Made by a program: the position numbers and the translations under genes. The notes beneath the pieces were generated by a model, which was given only the letters and a program-made list of their open reading frames with translations, was not told the DNA's origin and searched no databases. From Podospora pseudoanserina (lineage: Eukaryota > Ascomycota > Sordariomycetes > Sordariales > Podosporaceae), in assembly GCF_035222485.1 (NCBI RefSeq), contig NC_085921.1, positions 4,650,001 to 4,714,000 on the forward strand: 64,000 bases of DNA, read 5' to 3'. Below are positions 53,390 to 64,000 of this stretch, one piece after another. Position 1 is the first letter of the stretch. Every line of letters starts with the position of its first letter.

Positions 53390-56300
53390 ATGCCTCACGC
53401 CCCGCGCAATCGAATCTCGAATGCAATCGACAGTCTGATCACCCACCTGGTGCCCAGCAACCCCCACGACGACGAGCAGACAGCTCAAGAGAGGCATGAT
53501 GCTTGCTTCGAGCTTGTCCGGGCCATTTTTGAGCGGTGAGCATTTTTCATCTGATACTCTTTTGGCCTAGACAAAGCTAATTAGAAAGCAACAGGCCCAA
53601 TTCTCCCTCGATATCGGCCGACGTAAACCATGCTTCGGACCTCATCAAGCGGAAGCTCATACACAGCAACCCTAGCCAGGCCCTACGCTTCTCCAACCTC
53701 TATACCCGACTTTTGTCACTGCCAGTCCTGAACCAAAAATGGGCCATTTTATATCTCCTATATCAGCTCTCTGACTCGCCTAATCCCAATGAGCCTCCAC
53801 CACTACCAAGGCAGCCAGCAGCACCACATGGGTTGACATCGCGGGAGCCAAGCTTCCGGGACCGAGAACTTCAAGCGCAGATCCTTCGGGAGCAGGAAGA
53901 GAACCAGGTAGAGGCAGAGAACTACCAAGGGCCAGTACTGGCAGAGCCAAGTTTCCGAGAGCCAGCTTCTCGCGAGCCAAACTTCCGTGAATCAGTAACA
54001 CAGCGGGCGGCGGGACGAGCAACAGGCCGGTCGACGGCAATAGCAGAGTCAAAAACGTCGACACCCGCACCACCACTGGTATCAGAAGAAGAGGCCGTAA
54101 ACAATGTGTTTGCCCCAGGTGGTTTGAAGAAGCTCCCAACCGAAAGGCCACGGCGAAACACCAATGCCGAAGAAGCTCGCTCGCAGCCTGGTGCGGTAGA
54201 CGGATCTACCAAGAAGAGCACAAGGGACGTTTCAATCAAGTCAAACTTGCTCGCAGACAACTCATTGGAGTTTGAGCCTTCTGAAATGGGTCTGTTGAGA
54301 GACCTTCCTTTCACTCTTCAGGGATTATCATCAACAACTCTTCCCTTCACCAGGGATACTGTTTTGAAACTGCCGCCAACTTTGCCGGTACCAATAGTGT
54401 CACTGTTGCACACTTTGGCCGAGCCTTCATTATTATATCGAGGGCTTGCAAATTTTGTCAAGTCACAAGCAAAGGGGTTACTCGGCCAGAGCTTGCGGGC
54501 AGCCATCAACAATGAGCTTCGGTCATATCTCACTCTTGTGGCAACACTGGAGGCGCAGATTCGACGGGCATTGTCATCCCTTGATGAGGCAGCACCACGA
54601 GGCGGCATCGGGAAAGCCGGTGTCACGTTGAAGAGATGCGTTGTTTGGACGAGAGAGGCGACCATGGGCTTGCGACTGATGTCTTTGATATCAGAGGAGA
54701 GTTATAGTAAACAAGGCGGACAACTGATCAGTCTGATCCACGGCTTTTCTACCTCTCATGGTGACCCCGTGGTGGCTGCTTTTGCTGAACGCTTGCTGGC
54801 CGACGTCACCCGGCCGTTTTACGACATTCTTCGGCGTTGGATATACGACGGTGAGCTATCGGATCCCCATCTGGAGTTCTTCGTCCGCGAACAAAACCCC
54901 AACAATGAGAAACAAAACGAGTCCAAGGCCAAGGGCCAAGCTAGTGTGTGGAACTCCAAGTACGAAGTCGTCGACGCCATGGTACCCAGTATCATGACCC
55001 CCGACTTTGCCCAAAAGGTCTTTTTGATTGGAAAGTCCCTCAACTTCATCCGCCACAGCTGCGGCGACAGCCAGTGGGTCGACGCCTATAGCAAAACCTC
55101 GTCAAAGGAGCTCAAGTACGGCGACACGGCCACGCTCGAGAAGTGGATCGACGACGCCTACAAGACCACCATGCAGCGCCTCATGACGCTCATGAACACC
55201 CGCTTCCGTCTGTTTGACCACCTCCAAGCCCTGAAGAACTATATCCTTCTCGGCCAGGGCGACTTTATCGCCTTGCTGATGGAATCCCTCGCCGCGAACC
55301 TCGACCGCCCAGCTGGCGCACAATACCGCCACACCCTCACTGCCCAGCTCGAACACGCCATCCGCGGCTCCAACGCCCAGTATGATTCCGACGAGGTCCT
55401 CCGCCGCCTAGACGCCCGTATGCTTCAACTGAGCCACGGCGATATTGGCTGGGATTGTTTCACGCTCGAATACAAAATCGATGCCCCTGTCGATGTGGTA
55501 GTCACCGAATGGGGAAACCGTCAGTACCTCAAAGTCTTCAACTTTCTCTGGCGGATCAAACGCGTCGAGTTTGCTCTGGCATCCACCTGGAGAAAATGCA
55601 TGACGGGCGCGAGGGGAGTGCTGCAATCCAACGACGAGACAGTCCTCCAGACGTGGAAATCCACCAGGGGAACTCTCGCGGAGATGATCCATTTTGTTGG
55701 TCAACTGCAATACTACATTTTGTTTGAAGTCATCGAGTCCAGTTGGGGGGAGCTGCAGAAGAACATCCGAAAAGAAGACTGCACACTGGATGACTTGATC
55801 ACGGCTCACACCAAGTACCTCACCTCCATCACCCACAAAGGACTTCTCGGTGCCCGCCGGAGACAGCACCACGACGCGCAAAAGGAAGCCGCCTCGTTGG
55901 GCCGTGACGCATCAGAAGTTGAAGACCGCAACTCGTACATGGTGCAGCTGTCGCTCCTGCTGCGAAACATGCTCGACTACAGAGACAGCGTGGACGGGTT
56001 ATACTCGTGGTCGGTGTCTGACTTTACCCGCAGACAAGAAGTCGACACGGTCTCGCTGCTGCGAAAACACCGGCCCAATTCGGGAGACATGGAGAGTTCT
56101 GTCGGGCCGGACGATCCCTTTTTTGGTTCTGCCGGGGGAGTGGGAGGGAACAACAATATTAAGAGCGAGTTCCCCGCGCTGCAGGAACGGCTGAAGCAGT
56201 TAGGGGTGAGTTTCAGGCAGAGGCTGCAGATCTTGTTGGGGGATCTGGCATATCAGCCTGATGTGGACATGCGCTTCCTGGGGGTGTCGATGAACTTTAA

Positions 56301-56463
56301 TGATGTGTATCAGCCGGTTAGGAGGAAGAGTGGGAAGGCTGGGGCTGGGGGGAGTGCTGTTTCGGCTGTTGGTGGGGAGAAACAACAACAACAGCAGCAG
56401 CAGCAGCAGCAGGGAGGGAATGTGGGGAGTGTGAATGTTTCGTTTTCTGCTTCAAGGGCTTAG
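53390..56463 (+). CDS. Gamma-tubulin complex component 3 (GCP3/Spc98)
   Basis: Core subunit of the gamma-tubulin small complex that nucleates microtubules at the spindle pole body. Exons 53390-53535 and 53595-56463 with a 59-bp phase-2 intron (gtgagc...acag) give 1004 aa. The first exon encodes MPHAPRNRISNAIDSLITHL and the join gives AIFERPNSPSISADVNHA, then RFSNLYTRLLSLPVLNQKW; without it the protein lacks the GCP3 head. A linker (about 100-240) has repeated REPSFR/EPNFRE units. Grip1 begins at GLLRDLPFTLQGLSSTTLPF and has YSKQGGQLISLIHGF, HGDPVVAAFAERLL and FYDILRRWIYDGELSDPHLE. Grip2 has LEYKIDAPVDVVVTEWGN and YLKVFNFLWRIKRVEFALAS, the gamma-tubulin-binding half. The C-terminal tail holds a Gln run. 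GCP3 rather than GCP2 from SKQGGQLISLIH and LRDLPFTLQG. Confidence 0.93.
56385..56411 (+). repeat. CAA/CAG glutamine run near GCP3 C terminus
   Basis: Ten consecutive Gln codons (mixed CAA/CAG) 20-odd codons before the stop of the GCP3 gene, outside the conserved domain. Confidence 0.9.
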
Positions 56464-57262
56464 GAGGCTGGAAAAGAGGAGAGTGAGGGTTTGAGACCAC
56501 CGGGGCAGGATAGGAGGAAAGGAGAGGAAGAGGAGAAAGTAGTAGACGTGAAAGCGGATCGGCGGGCTGATGAGAAAGGGCAGGGGGGAAGCGTGAGGAA
56601 GACGCCTTCTTCGGGTGGTGTCAAACAGGGCAAATCACTTGTGAGGACTGTGAGACCGGTCGAGAGACAACCATGTGGCAAGACTGTAAGTCCGAGCAAG
56701 AAAACTCCCAGCCCGGAAAAAGGCGGAGGAGGGTCATGGCTCCAGACAAGGCCGGCGTGGAAGAGGCCTTGAAAAGGGTTGTATTGTATACTGCGGGCGG
56801 CGCGACTAGAGTATCTTGTCATGATTTGGCGAGGGGGGAGGGAAAGGGGTGTTCATCTTTGGGAGTTTTGACGGTTAGAGTTATCGGTGTTTTGGTGTGT
56901 GTTGAAATGATATATGTTTATGACCATAATCTGTTTTAATCGTGATACAAAAGTTTGAGCAAAGTGGATTGCCTTCGACTATAGATTAACGTGTACATTG
57001 ACCAGCTCTAACCATGTCTAACTTGAAAGTAGATAATACCCATGTGTGTTGAAAGCTTCTTGAGGCAACTCATCGACTAACAAAAATGACATCTGCAAGA
57101 GAATCTACGTTCATAGATATATTCCATGTCCGTCGCCACTCCTCCGATAATCACCCCCCATCCGCGCCGTGTATGCAATATCTGACTCCTCCCCTCCCAA
57201 GACGAATATAATCAACTCTCAGAACCAAAATGCTATGCTTTCTTAAAAATAAAAATAAACCT
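56464..57262. other. Convergent intergenic region
   Basis: 799 bp between the stops of GCP3 and the Mhp1-like gene. Purine-rich at 56470-56770, AT-richer after 56900. No gene is seen. Confidence 0.5.
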
Positions 57263-60200
57263 TTAATCCTCAATCGCCTCCTCATCAATAACACCCTGCT
57301 CCTTGATCTTCCTCTCCTCCGGCTCAGGCAACCCCACATTCTTCCTTGCCATGACCTGACTCTCCACAAAACTGTCCCAATGCTGGGGATCGGCCTCCCT
57401 CAGTCTCTTGAGTATATCTTGCCTCCTCTCCTGGAACACCTGGACCACGCCTCTCTCTTCTGCTTCCTTCTTCAGGTCGGCGTCACCCATCTCATCCAGC
57501 AACTCGTGTAGTAACCTAGCATGGTTGGGATCCGCCCCGACTTCTTCGACTCCCGAACTCAAAAGCGCGGCATTGTAGTGCTCAGGACGGAGAGCCACGA
57601 TTCCAGCACGGAATTTGTGACCCGCCCGGAGAACGCGCGCCTCTTCATCTGCGAGCGCCTTGGAAGACAAAGAAATGATCGAGTTGGAGCGAGAGAGGGC
57701 CTTGCGGGACTCGCGTGATTGAGCAACGGCGTCGTCTTCGGCGTCGGAAATAATGGCAGCTGTATAATTGGCTGAGAGGTCCGAGTCAGTTGGGAGAGGG
57801 GGAGTAGGACCAGATGCCAGGCTGGATGATTTGCCATTAGCGTTGTCAAGGGAAGAAAAGGAAGCGGCATCGCCCTTGTCGTTTCCGGCAGTGGTGCTGG
57901 CGGTGTCCACGCCCGAGTCGTCGGCTGCTGACAGGCGGGTGTCGGGGAACTCGTCTTCAAAGCGCTTGATGATGCCATGTAGGGTATTATCCAAGAACAT
58001 GAGACGGTCTGCGACTACTGTTAGCATCAGAGTATTCCTATAGGACTGTAAAGAGAGGCACGTACGATAAGTGTGGCTATCATTCGCCGCCATCTTGGCT
58101 TTGACGATAGCAGGCTGGAGCCTCAAGCGGATCTTGCGAGCGCTGAGCAGCAGGTGCTTGCTCGTATCCTTGGCCTTGGCCACCGCAGTGGTAGGTTCCT
58201 TCTCACCGTCTCCCAAGGAAACCTGATCCACCTCACCAGCCAACAGTTCAGGGACAGAATGCGAAGAAATATCATCGCCCCTGTTCTTGAGGCAGCAAGC
58301 AAGAGCCTTGACGACTCCAGTGCCGCCGATGACATAGTCGTTATCCGGAGCGGCATCAACATCTGCATCAGCATCCAAAGAGAGCATGACATCGTGTCCA
58401 ACTAGCCGTTGCAGGACATCGGGATATTCGGGCTCGGCCTTGAAGCTACCCGACAGCAAGCCCTCCTCAGCTGTTGGTGCAGGCGTTGTTGCTGATGTAG
58501 CGGTCTGCAAAGCAGTAGCAAGCTCCATGTTTCTCAACCCATACGCGACGACTTGCTTGGCCATGGCCTTGACCAAATCACTCGATTGCTCGCTGGGTAC
58601 CTCGATATCAACTGCCACCAGGCTGGTTGAAACCCTGGCGGCAGCGAGGAGCGATGCAAACAGGGCACATGCCTCTTCTTGTTTCTCTTCAGAATTCGCA
58701 CTTGTCGTGAGCTCGACAAGGTCCTTGTTTTGCAGGAAGCTGATATGTGCCAAGCCAGTAACCTCCGGCAGGATTTCTGCCAGAGCAATGGCTTGCTCAG
58801 CACTAAGTGTGCAATCCGCCAGATGGATGCGCTTGAGGCAAGCAAACTTGGGAAGATATCTTCTCAGAACAGCCACCGCGCTCGGGTCTGAGCTGAAGAG
58901 CTCATGGTTATGGCTCAAGTCGATAAACCTCAAGTGATCCAGCTTCACCAGTGTAGGGAACAGCTTGCACAGACTCGACGGCTCCAGATTGCAGTCAGCC
59001 AGGCTGAGCGCCCAAAGAGGGCATGTTTCCACCTCGAGTGAATCGGCCAGTATTCCCAGCTTGTCCCGAAGGTCATTCCCACCCAAATCAAGGCCCTCAC
59101 ACTGGTTGCTCTTCAGGAATCTCGCCACGTGGGCCAGGCCCTCCGAGTCAATATCATTGTGCGCCAGATTCAACCTCTTAATTCCACATTTGATAGCACC
59201 GTCGATGACGGCTGCCAGCTGAGGTGTAGACAGTCCTGTTTGCGCCATACTTAGCAGAGTAAGTGTTGACCCCCCCAGTCTTTCCCCTAATGACTTCGCA
59301 AAGAGCGAGCACAGAGCTTGAGGAGGTGGTTGTTGCCCATCCGGCAGGGGAACGCAGACATGTCGTGGGAACTGAATCCCGCTCAAGTCCAGGACCTTGA
59401 GGGTCCTGCAAAGATAGATAAACAAGCATATGTGCCTCCAGCCCTCCGGGCCGATTCTGTTGTTGCTAAGCACCAGCCGCTCAACGACACCGCCTTGCTC
59501 TATGAGCCCATCGACGGTGCCAGTTGATGATTTCTGCTGCTGTAGTTGCAACTGTCTCCTTCGTTTTAGTGGTGACAGAACCTTGGTTTTTCTCGCTGCT
59601 AGCAAGCCAGCCAGGATAACTCTGAGCCCTTCATCTGCCAAGGAGCAGTCCACCAGAATCAGCTCTCTGACGGGGACAACAGCGAGGTAATCACCCAACG
59701 TCACCAGATCGGGCAGCGCCATGTAGTAGCCCGTCAAATCCAGCTTCTCAACCATACCCGTCTCAGCAGAAAAGTTGGCCGGGTCCATCAGCTGTTCGGT
59801 TATCTTCTTAAGAATATGTGTCTCCCGCAGCTGACAGCACCGGCGGTATATCCTAACTGGGTTGGTAGTGGGCATCGTTTGAGGTGGATTTGCAAGTCCG
59901 GCAGGTGTTTCAGGTCGATAACTCCCGCCGTTGGCGGACGTGGAGGAATCAGAATCAGAGTTGTAATAGAGCTCCATAGGAACAGTTCCGTTGGCCTCCG
60001 CCTGCCGCCGTTTCCGTTCCTTGCGGGCCTTGCGGTCTTCCTCGCTCTTCTTCTTCTTTTCTTTCTTCCTTGCGTCGGATGCTGAAGCAGCAGAAGATAT
60101 TGGTATTGGCGAAGCTGCAGCTGGCGAGGTGCACAGGCGTGGAGTTGAGGATGTGCCCTCTGTGGCGGGTTCCTTCGGTACTTCTTCCCCCCGTGGCTTT

Positions 60201-61152
60201 GATGGAACCATCAACTTCCTTTTGGCATTCCACCGCTTTGGGGTTCTTGAGAGCTTCCGCCTCGCCCTTCTCCTTGAGTTTCTTTTTCATTTCCTTGGCC
60301 GCTTTGTCCTTTGCTTTTCGCTCGTCCATTTCGTCAATGTATTTGGGCATTGGAGCAATCTCCACGTCGACGCAAAACGCCACCCTCCTCAGCTTGGCCT
60401 GGTTCAACCCTGAGATGGCGCAGCGCTCCCGATTCCGGTCCACATTCAGCACCTGCCTTTCCACCAGTCCATGATTGTGAGCTTTGAACGTCGGATTCAA
60501 ACTTCCGCTAGAAGTTGACGATGATAATCTTCGAAATACGTGTAGGAGCCCATTTGTCTGAGAGCCTCGCGGCGGAGCAGGGGTATAGGGACCCTCGCCC
60601 TCTGGTTTCGCCGCATGTTGTAGAACGGCCTGCTTGGCTGGGTTGGCTTTTGGAACAGAGAACTCGGCGGGCTTGGGAGAAGCAGTATTCGCCACAGGGG
60701 GGCTTTGTGTCGCACCGTTGCTCGAGCTGAATTTCTGCGAGATATTGGAGAACCAGGAGCCCCTTCGCTGAGGGGGATGGGGAACGGCAGGTTGGGATAT
60801 TCGCTTTTCGTCTGAACTCGTTCTTGTCCCAAGCGCTGGTCGGTTTGGACTTGGTGCCACGTTTGGCGTGCCTTGTGCCGCCTGAGTGTTGTCGTTCCTA
60901 CCATGGCCGTTGGTAGTCGCTGCGGGGGTGGGCGAGTCCAAGGGCGCTGGGTTCGAGAGTGATCTTTGACGGCCGAGTAGTGGTCTCACGGGTCTGTCTG
61001 GAGAAAGGTCAAAGGAACTTGCTGTTAGCTGGACAATTCCCATTCACGATATACATGGCGCATGTTCAGGCCGCCAGGGGTCCAATTGTGCACAAACCTT
61101 TAGGATTCCCGTGGGTCATCCAGCTCACGTCGAGGCTGTGTATGTGCTCCAT
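57263..61152 (-). CDS. mhp1: Large leucine-rich-repeat protein, Mhp1-like
   Basis: Resembles fungal proteins annotated as cell-wall-biogenesis protein Mhp1; molecular role unproven. Model: exon 61152-61098 (MEHIHSLDVSWMTHGNPK), 100-bp intron (gtttgt...tccag), exon 60997-58066, 51-bp intron (gtacgt, branch gctaac, acceptor gtag), exon 58014-57263; about 1245 aa. A Ser/Pro-rich head with DRPVRPLLGRQRSLSNP is followed by a basic motif, VERQVLNVDRNRERCAISGL and RVAFCVDVEIAPMPKYIDEM, a Lys/Glu coil, then RNI-type leucine-rich repeats (about 430-800: VERLVLSNNRIGPEGWRHIC, IKRLNLAHNDIDSEGLAHVA, LRFIDLSHNHEL) and an acidic tail. The frame breaks at a run of six G on the coding strand (60192-60187): one G fewer gives IKATGEEVPKEPATEG and a whole frame; a 67-bp intron (gtaccg...ctgcag, 60177-60111) would also restore it. 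Either way the gene is real; that joint is unsettled. Confidence 0.8.
60187..60192. other. Homopolymer at the mhp1 frame break
   Basis: C6 on the plus strand (G6 on the coding strand). The two long coding frames of mhp1 meet here with no loss of coding character on either side, which points to a one-base length error or a real indel. Confidence 0.7.
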
Positions 61153-63343
61153 GTTGTCTCGAGGGGGCGGGTTGTTGTTTCTTTTATTGCTATTGCATTC
61201 CCCTATCCTCGTCGCTTGTTCCGGGTTGTATCAGGTGTAAGTGGTGATTTTCTTCTCGGTGTAAAAGGTGTGATAGCCGGGAGGAAGGCGAGTAGGACGA
61301 TAAGTAGGGAAGAGGTGGGATGTGATCGTTTCAACGTTGGGCCCGGTGCTATCGCGGTCTAAAGCCTCTCTGTTGGAACGACGTCGTGCTTTTTTCCTTT
61401 GTCGCGGGGTTCCGTCCGTCACGAGGTCCAGTTGCCAGTCATGACATGAATGGCTGCCATAGTCCGGTTGGTATGTGTCCCAGTATATGTTCAAACGTAA
61501 AGCTGGCCGTCGCCGTCGATAGCTTGAGGTGCGCAACCACGGTAGGGCAGACTGAGGTCGGGGTGGTCCGGTGGGATTGTGAGGTGAGGATGAGGTAAAG
61601 TGGTGGTGTTGGTGTTGGTGGTGGCGGCCCGGCTGTCTTTCACTGCTGACCCAGAAAAGGGCGGCGCCGAGCTGAACGGATTGGAAATGCCCGATTTGTA
61701 GTGGTTCGCGCGCGTGCCGGATCAAATCACTCCCGCTACAGTTGTCTCCCGTATGTGTGACCGTTCTCTGCTGGAGAAGTGGCTGAGCTCACCGTTGCGG
61801 TGAAGCGGAAGGTATCACTGGTGGAAGGGGGTTGACGCAGTATTGGGATGCAGTGCTGCACCGATCCAGATGACGGGAGAGGTGGGAGGTGCTTGGATGC
61901 AACGGGGGGTTATGGCGGGAGACGGGAGGGGGGCGACTCGCTCAGTAAGGGCCCTGTATGTATGTCTCACGATGCCAATGTATGCCACACCCTGGTTACA
62001 GCTCGGTAATTGCCCCGTAAAGTAGAGTACACGATCAAGTGACGATAAAAGAAAGAGGCGATTGCCAAAAAGATGGGAGGAGCTATTCAGGTCAAGTCAA
62101 GAGCAAGAGAGACAAGACCGGACCGGCCGAACTGACATAGCGGGCACCTGGGCACGGAGGCATGGTGGGAGCCTCCCACTAATTATCATCTTGGGTCCAT
62201 CCAGGAAAACATGAGAGAATTCGCAGATCGGACACCGGAAATTGGGCCCTTTCTGGACGTGCACATACGTCGGCCGAAGCCCACGAGCGAGCGAACGGAA
62301 ACGAAACGAACTGGTGGCGGTTTCTGCACCTCAACCCCCGCAACTCTAGAGAGAGAAGCAGCATCATAACCATGGCAAACTTTGGGCCTGTCTGGTAACG
62401 GCAAGTGATCGGTATTCAGCGGTTCCCCAGATTTGCGGTTACCACCCATCCCGTGCCCTTGCCCCTCATGTTGACTCGTATGTGATACCACTGACGAGTG
62501 TATGTGTGTGCGTCTGTTCACCATAAAGCGAGAAGCTTCTCTTCTCATCATCATTTTCCTATAATCCATCCATCCACATCCCAATTCAACAAACAGCGCG
62601 ATTTCAGGGGTCCCGAAACTCTATCCGGGGCACCCACGCCAAGGCCGGACGGTGCTAACCCCATGTTCCCTGGAACGGCAATTCCACTCTGGCGTCTGCA
62701 AGTTGACCACATCGTGCACCGCTCACCAAGACAACCCACTGCATCCAGTTTCCCATCACGCATGTTTGAGGGGAACACAATTCCTCATCTGAGCTTTCTA
62801 CCACCAACCAGTGAAAGGAACACACCACCAACTCGGTATCACTTGCAGCTCATAGTCCCTTGCTCAGACGATCATGCTGTGAGAGTACCCCGCATGACCT
62901 CATAACCCTCACCCACGCCTCCAGGTGCTCGGTCTGGAACTGCTTTTGGGTTGGCGACACCACATCTTGTCCCTCAACTGTCAATTAGAAACATTCCATT
63001 TAGGCCGAGGTGCCCCTCGAAACTGAGAAAGCCGAATGGCTGAGTACTCTCTGTAGTACCTGACTACATACACATTCCATATCAACGGCTTGCGGCGGCT
63101 TGCAAAGGCTCTACCAACAGCTTCAACAAGGAAGTACATCACATGATCACATAATGGCGTCAACGTTCGGTTGGTTCGCCAGTCAGTCAAAGATGCATGA
63201 GAAAAGTGATTTGGCTTTTGGTGAACCCTGGTCATTGCCCCATGTGCCCGTCCATCTTTTTGTGGATGCACTTAAACTCCTAAAGAATATGCTGCCATCT
63301 TGAGCCCAGACGATACAACCAGTCCCTAGCAAAAACCACCAAT
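61153..63343. promoter_or_regulatory. mhp1 upstream region and rpl5 3' flank
   Basis: 2.2 kb. The left part is the mhp1 promoter and leader; the right part (about 62900-63343) should be rpl5 3' UTR. In between no gene, repeat array or RNA is recognised; open frames of up to 164 codons have no family features. Confidence 0.45.
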
Positions 63344-64000
63344 TTACTCCTGAAGAAGGGCGGCAATGCGCTCCTGGACACCAGCCTTGCGCTGCTCGTG
63401 GGTGAGCTTGGACTGGCGGTACTTCTTGGACTCGGCCTTCCACTCCTCCTTGGTCTTCTTGGGCGCGTCGGACTCGTACTTCTTGAAGGGGTCCTCGCGG
63501 ATGGCCTTGTGGGCCTCGGCATAGAGGTCCTCGAGGGAGTCGGCCTCAAGGTCGTCCTCGATGTACTTGACGAACTGGCCCTTGTAGCGCTCCTCATCGT
63601 CGTCGGCGAGGGTCTCCATGTACTCAGCGACGTGACCGCCGAAGATGTACTTCTTGAGGGTCTCGGCATCGAGCTCCTCGGACTCCATGTCGAAACCGGG
63701 GAAGCGGTTCTCGGAGTGGGGGACGAGGATACCACCGTCGGAGGCACCCTTCATGACACCGAAGACACGGGCACCGGTGGAGGTGCGGGAGAGACCGACA
63801 TCAAGGAAGGCCTTGAAGGGGCGGCGCTCACCATCGTCGGTCTCGGTGGCCTCGGTGAGAGTGTACTCACCATCGGCCTCCTCAACACCGGCGAACTGCT
63901 CATCGAGGCCGAGCTTCTTCAAGACGCGGCGGGCGAGGAGGAGACCAGTGGCGTAGGCAGCGGCCCAGTTGGTAAGACCGTGCTCGATGCCATAGGCGCG
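63344..64000 (-). CDS. rpl5: 60S ribosomal protein L5 (uL18), 3' part
   Basis: C-terminal 218 residues of uL18, which binds 5S rRNA in the central protuberance of the large subunit; the 5' end lies beyond the right edge. The frame is open to base 64000, reading RAYGIEHGLTNWAAAYATGL, LLARRVLKKLGLDEQF, then EADGEYTLTEATETDDGERR, PFKAFLDVGLSRTSTGARVF, GVMKGASDGGILVPHSENRF and PGFDMESEELDAETLKKYIF. The basic end APKKTKEEWKAESKKYRQSK and RIAALLQE are typical. Codon use is extremely biased to C/G-ending preferred codons, as expected of a highly expressed ribosomal protein gene. No intron is needed in the visible part. Confidence 0.97.
   Translation of the reverse strand, partial: RAYGIEHGLTNWAAAYATGLLLARRVLKKLGLDEQFAGVEEADGEYTLTEATETDDGERRPFKAFLDVGLSRTSTGARVFGVMKGASDGGILVPHSENRFPGFDMESEELDAETLKKYIFGGHVAEYMETLADDDEERYKGQFVKYIEDDLEADSLEDLYAEAHKAIREDPFKKYESDAPKKTKEEWKAESKKYRQSKLTHEQRKAGVQERIAALLQE

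Noticed and set aside
1-64000. CRISPR arrays, bacterial operons, rRNA and tRNA genes
   Set aside because: The tandem repeats found are adjoining minisatellites without spacers, gene structure is eukaryotic, and I found no tRNA A/B-box pair with a cloverleaf.

Overview
The window is nuclear DNA from a filamentous ascomycete, most likely a sordariomycete close to Sordariales (Podospora/Chaetomium/Neurospora type). The basis is the gene set (a fungal-type Med1, a Neurospora-like 21.3 kDa complex I subunit, Mrc1, Hfi1/Ada1, an Mhp1-like leucine-rich-repeat protein), short 49-100 bp GT-AG introns with CTAAC/CTGAC-like branch sites, GC-rich coding DNA, and an AT-rich repeat fossil of the kind left by repeat-induced point mutation. 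I recognise no bacterial operon, CRISPR array, rRNA, tRNA or secondary-metabolite cluster. Exon joins come from reading splice sites and frame continuity; no RNA evidence was available.

Layout, left to right. 0.5-9.4 kb: Mediator subunit 1 (-); a polyglutamine coiled-coil protein (+); a Dot5-like nuclear peroxiredoxin (-); a complex I accessory subunit (+); the Fe-S adaptor Lto1 (-). 9.8-18.6 kb: a short-chain dehydrogenase (-) back to back with the NatA acetyltransferase Naa10 (+); an unrecognised Pro/Gly-rich PPPY protein (-); eIF2B-beta (-) back to back with the H/ACA snoRNP protein Nhp2 (+). 20.3-32.5 kb: a small DUF1761-like membrane protein, the lipid phosphatase Nem1 and complex III subunit Qcr8 (all -), then prohibitin 1, the exonuclease Rex3 and a GT8 glycosyltransferase (all +).

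32.5-44.8 kb is the gene-poor part: a small secreted cysteine-rich protein between two minisatellites, a 4.2 kb stretch with no recognised gene, a Wee1/Swe1-family kinase, and a decayed gene of unknown family. 44.8-64 kb: the replication-checkpoint mediator Mrc1 (-); an inverted pair of LTR-like repeats around an AT-rich core; the SAGA subunit Hfi1/Ada1 (-) back to back with gamma-tubulin complex protein GCP3/Spc98 (+); a large Mhp1-like LRR protein whose frame is interrupted at a run of six C (+ strand); and the 3' part of the ribosomal protein L5 gene running off the right edge.

Most genes are conserved housekeeping genes, often in divergent pairs with short shared promoters (Qcr8/Phb1 both in the mitochondrial inner membrane; eIF2B-beta/Nhp2 both serving translation). 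I found no convincing new multi-gene system. The best leads are the orphan secreted protein with a six-copy perfect 19-bp repeat directly upstream, the decayed gene at 43.4-44.4 kb, the inverted LTR-like pair, the Mhp1 frame problem, and the very long leader of the Wee1 kinase.
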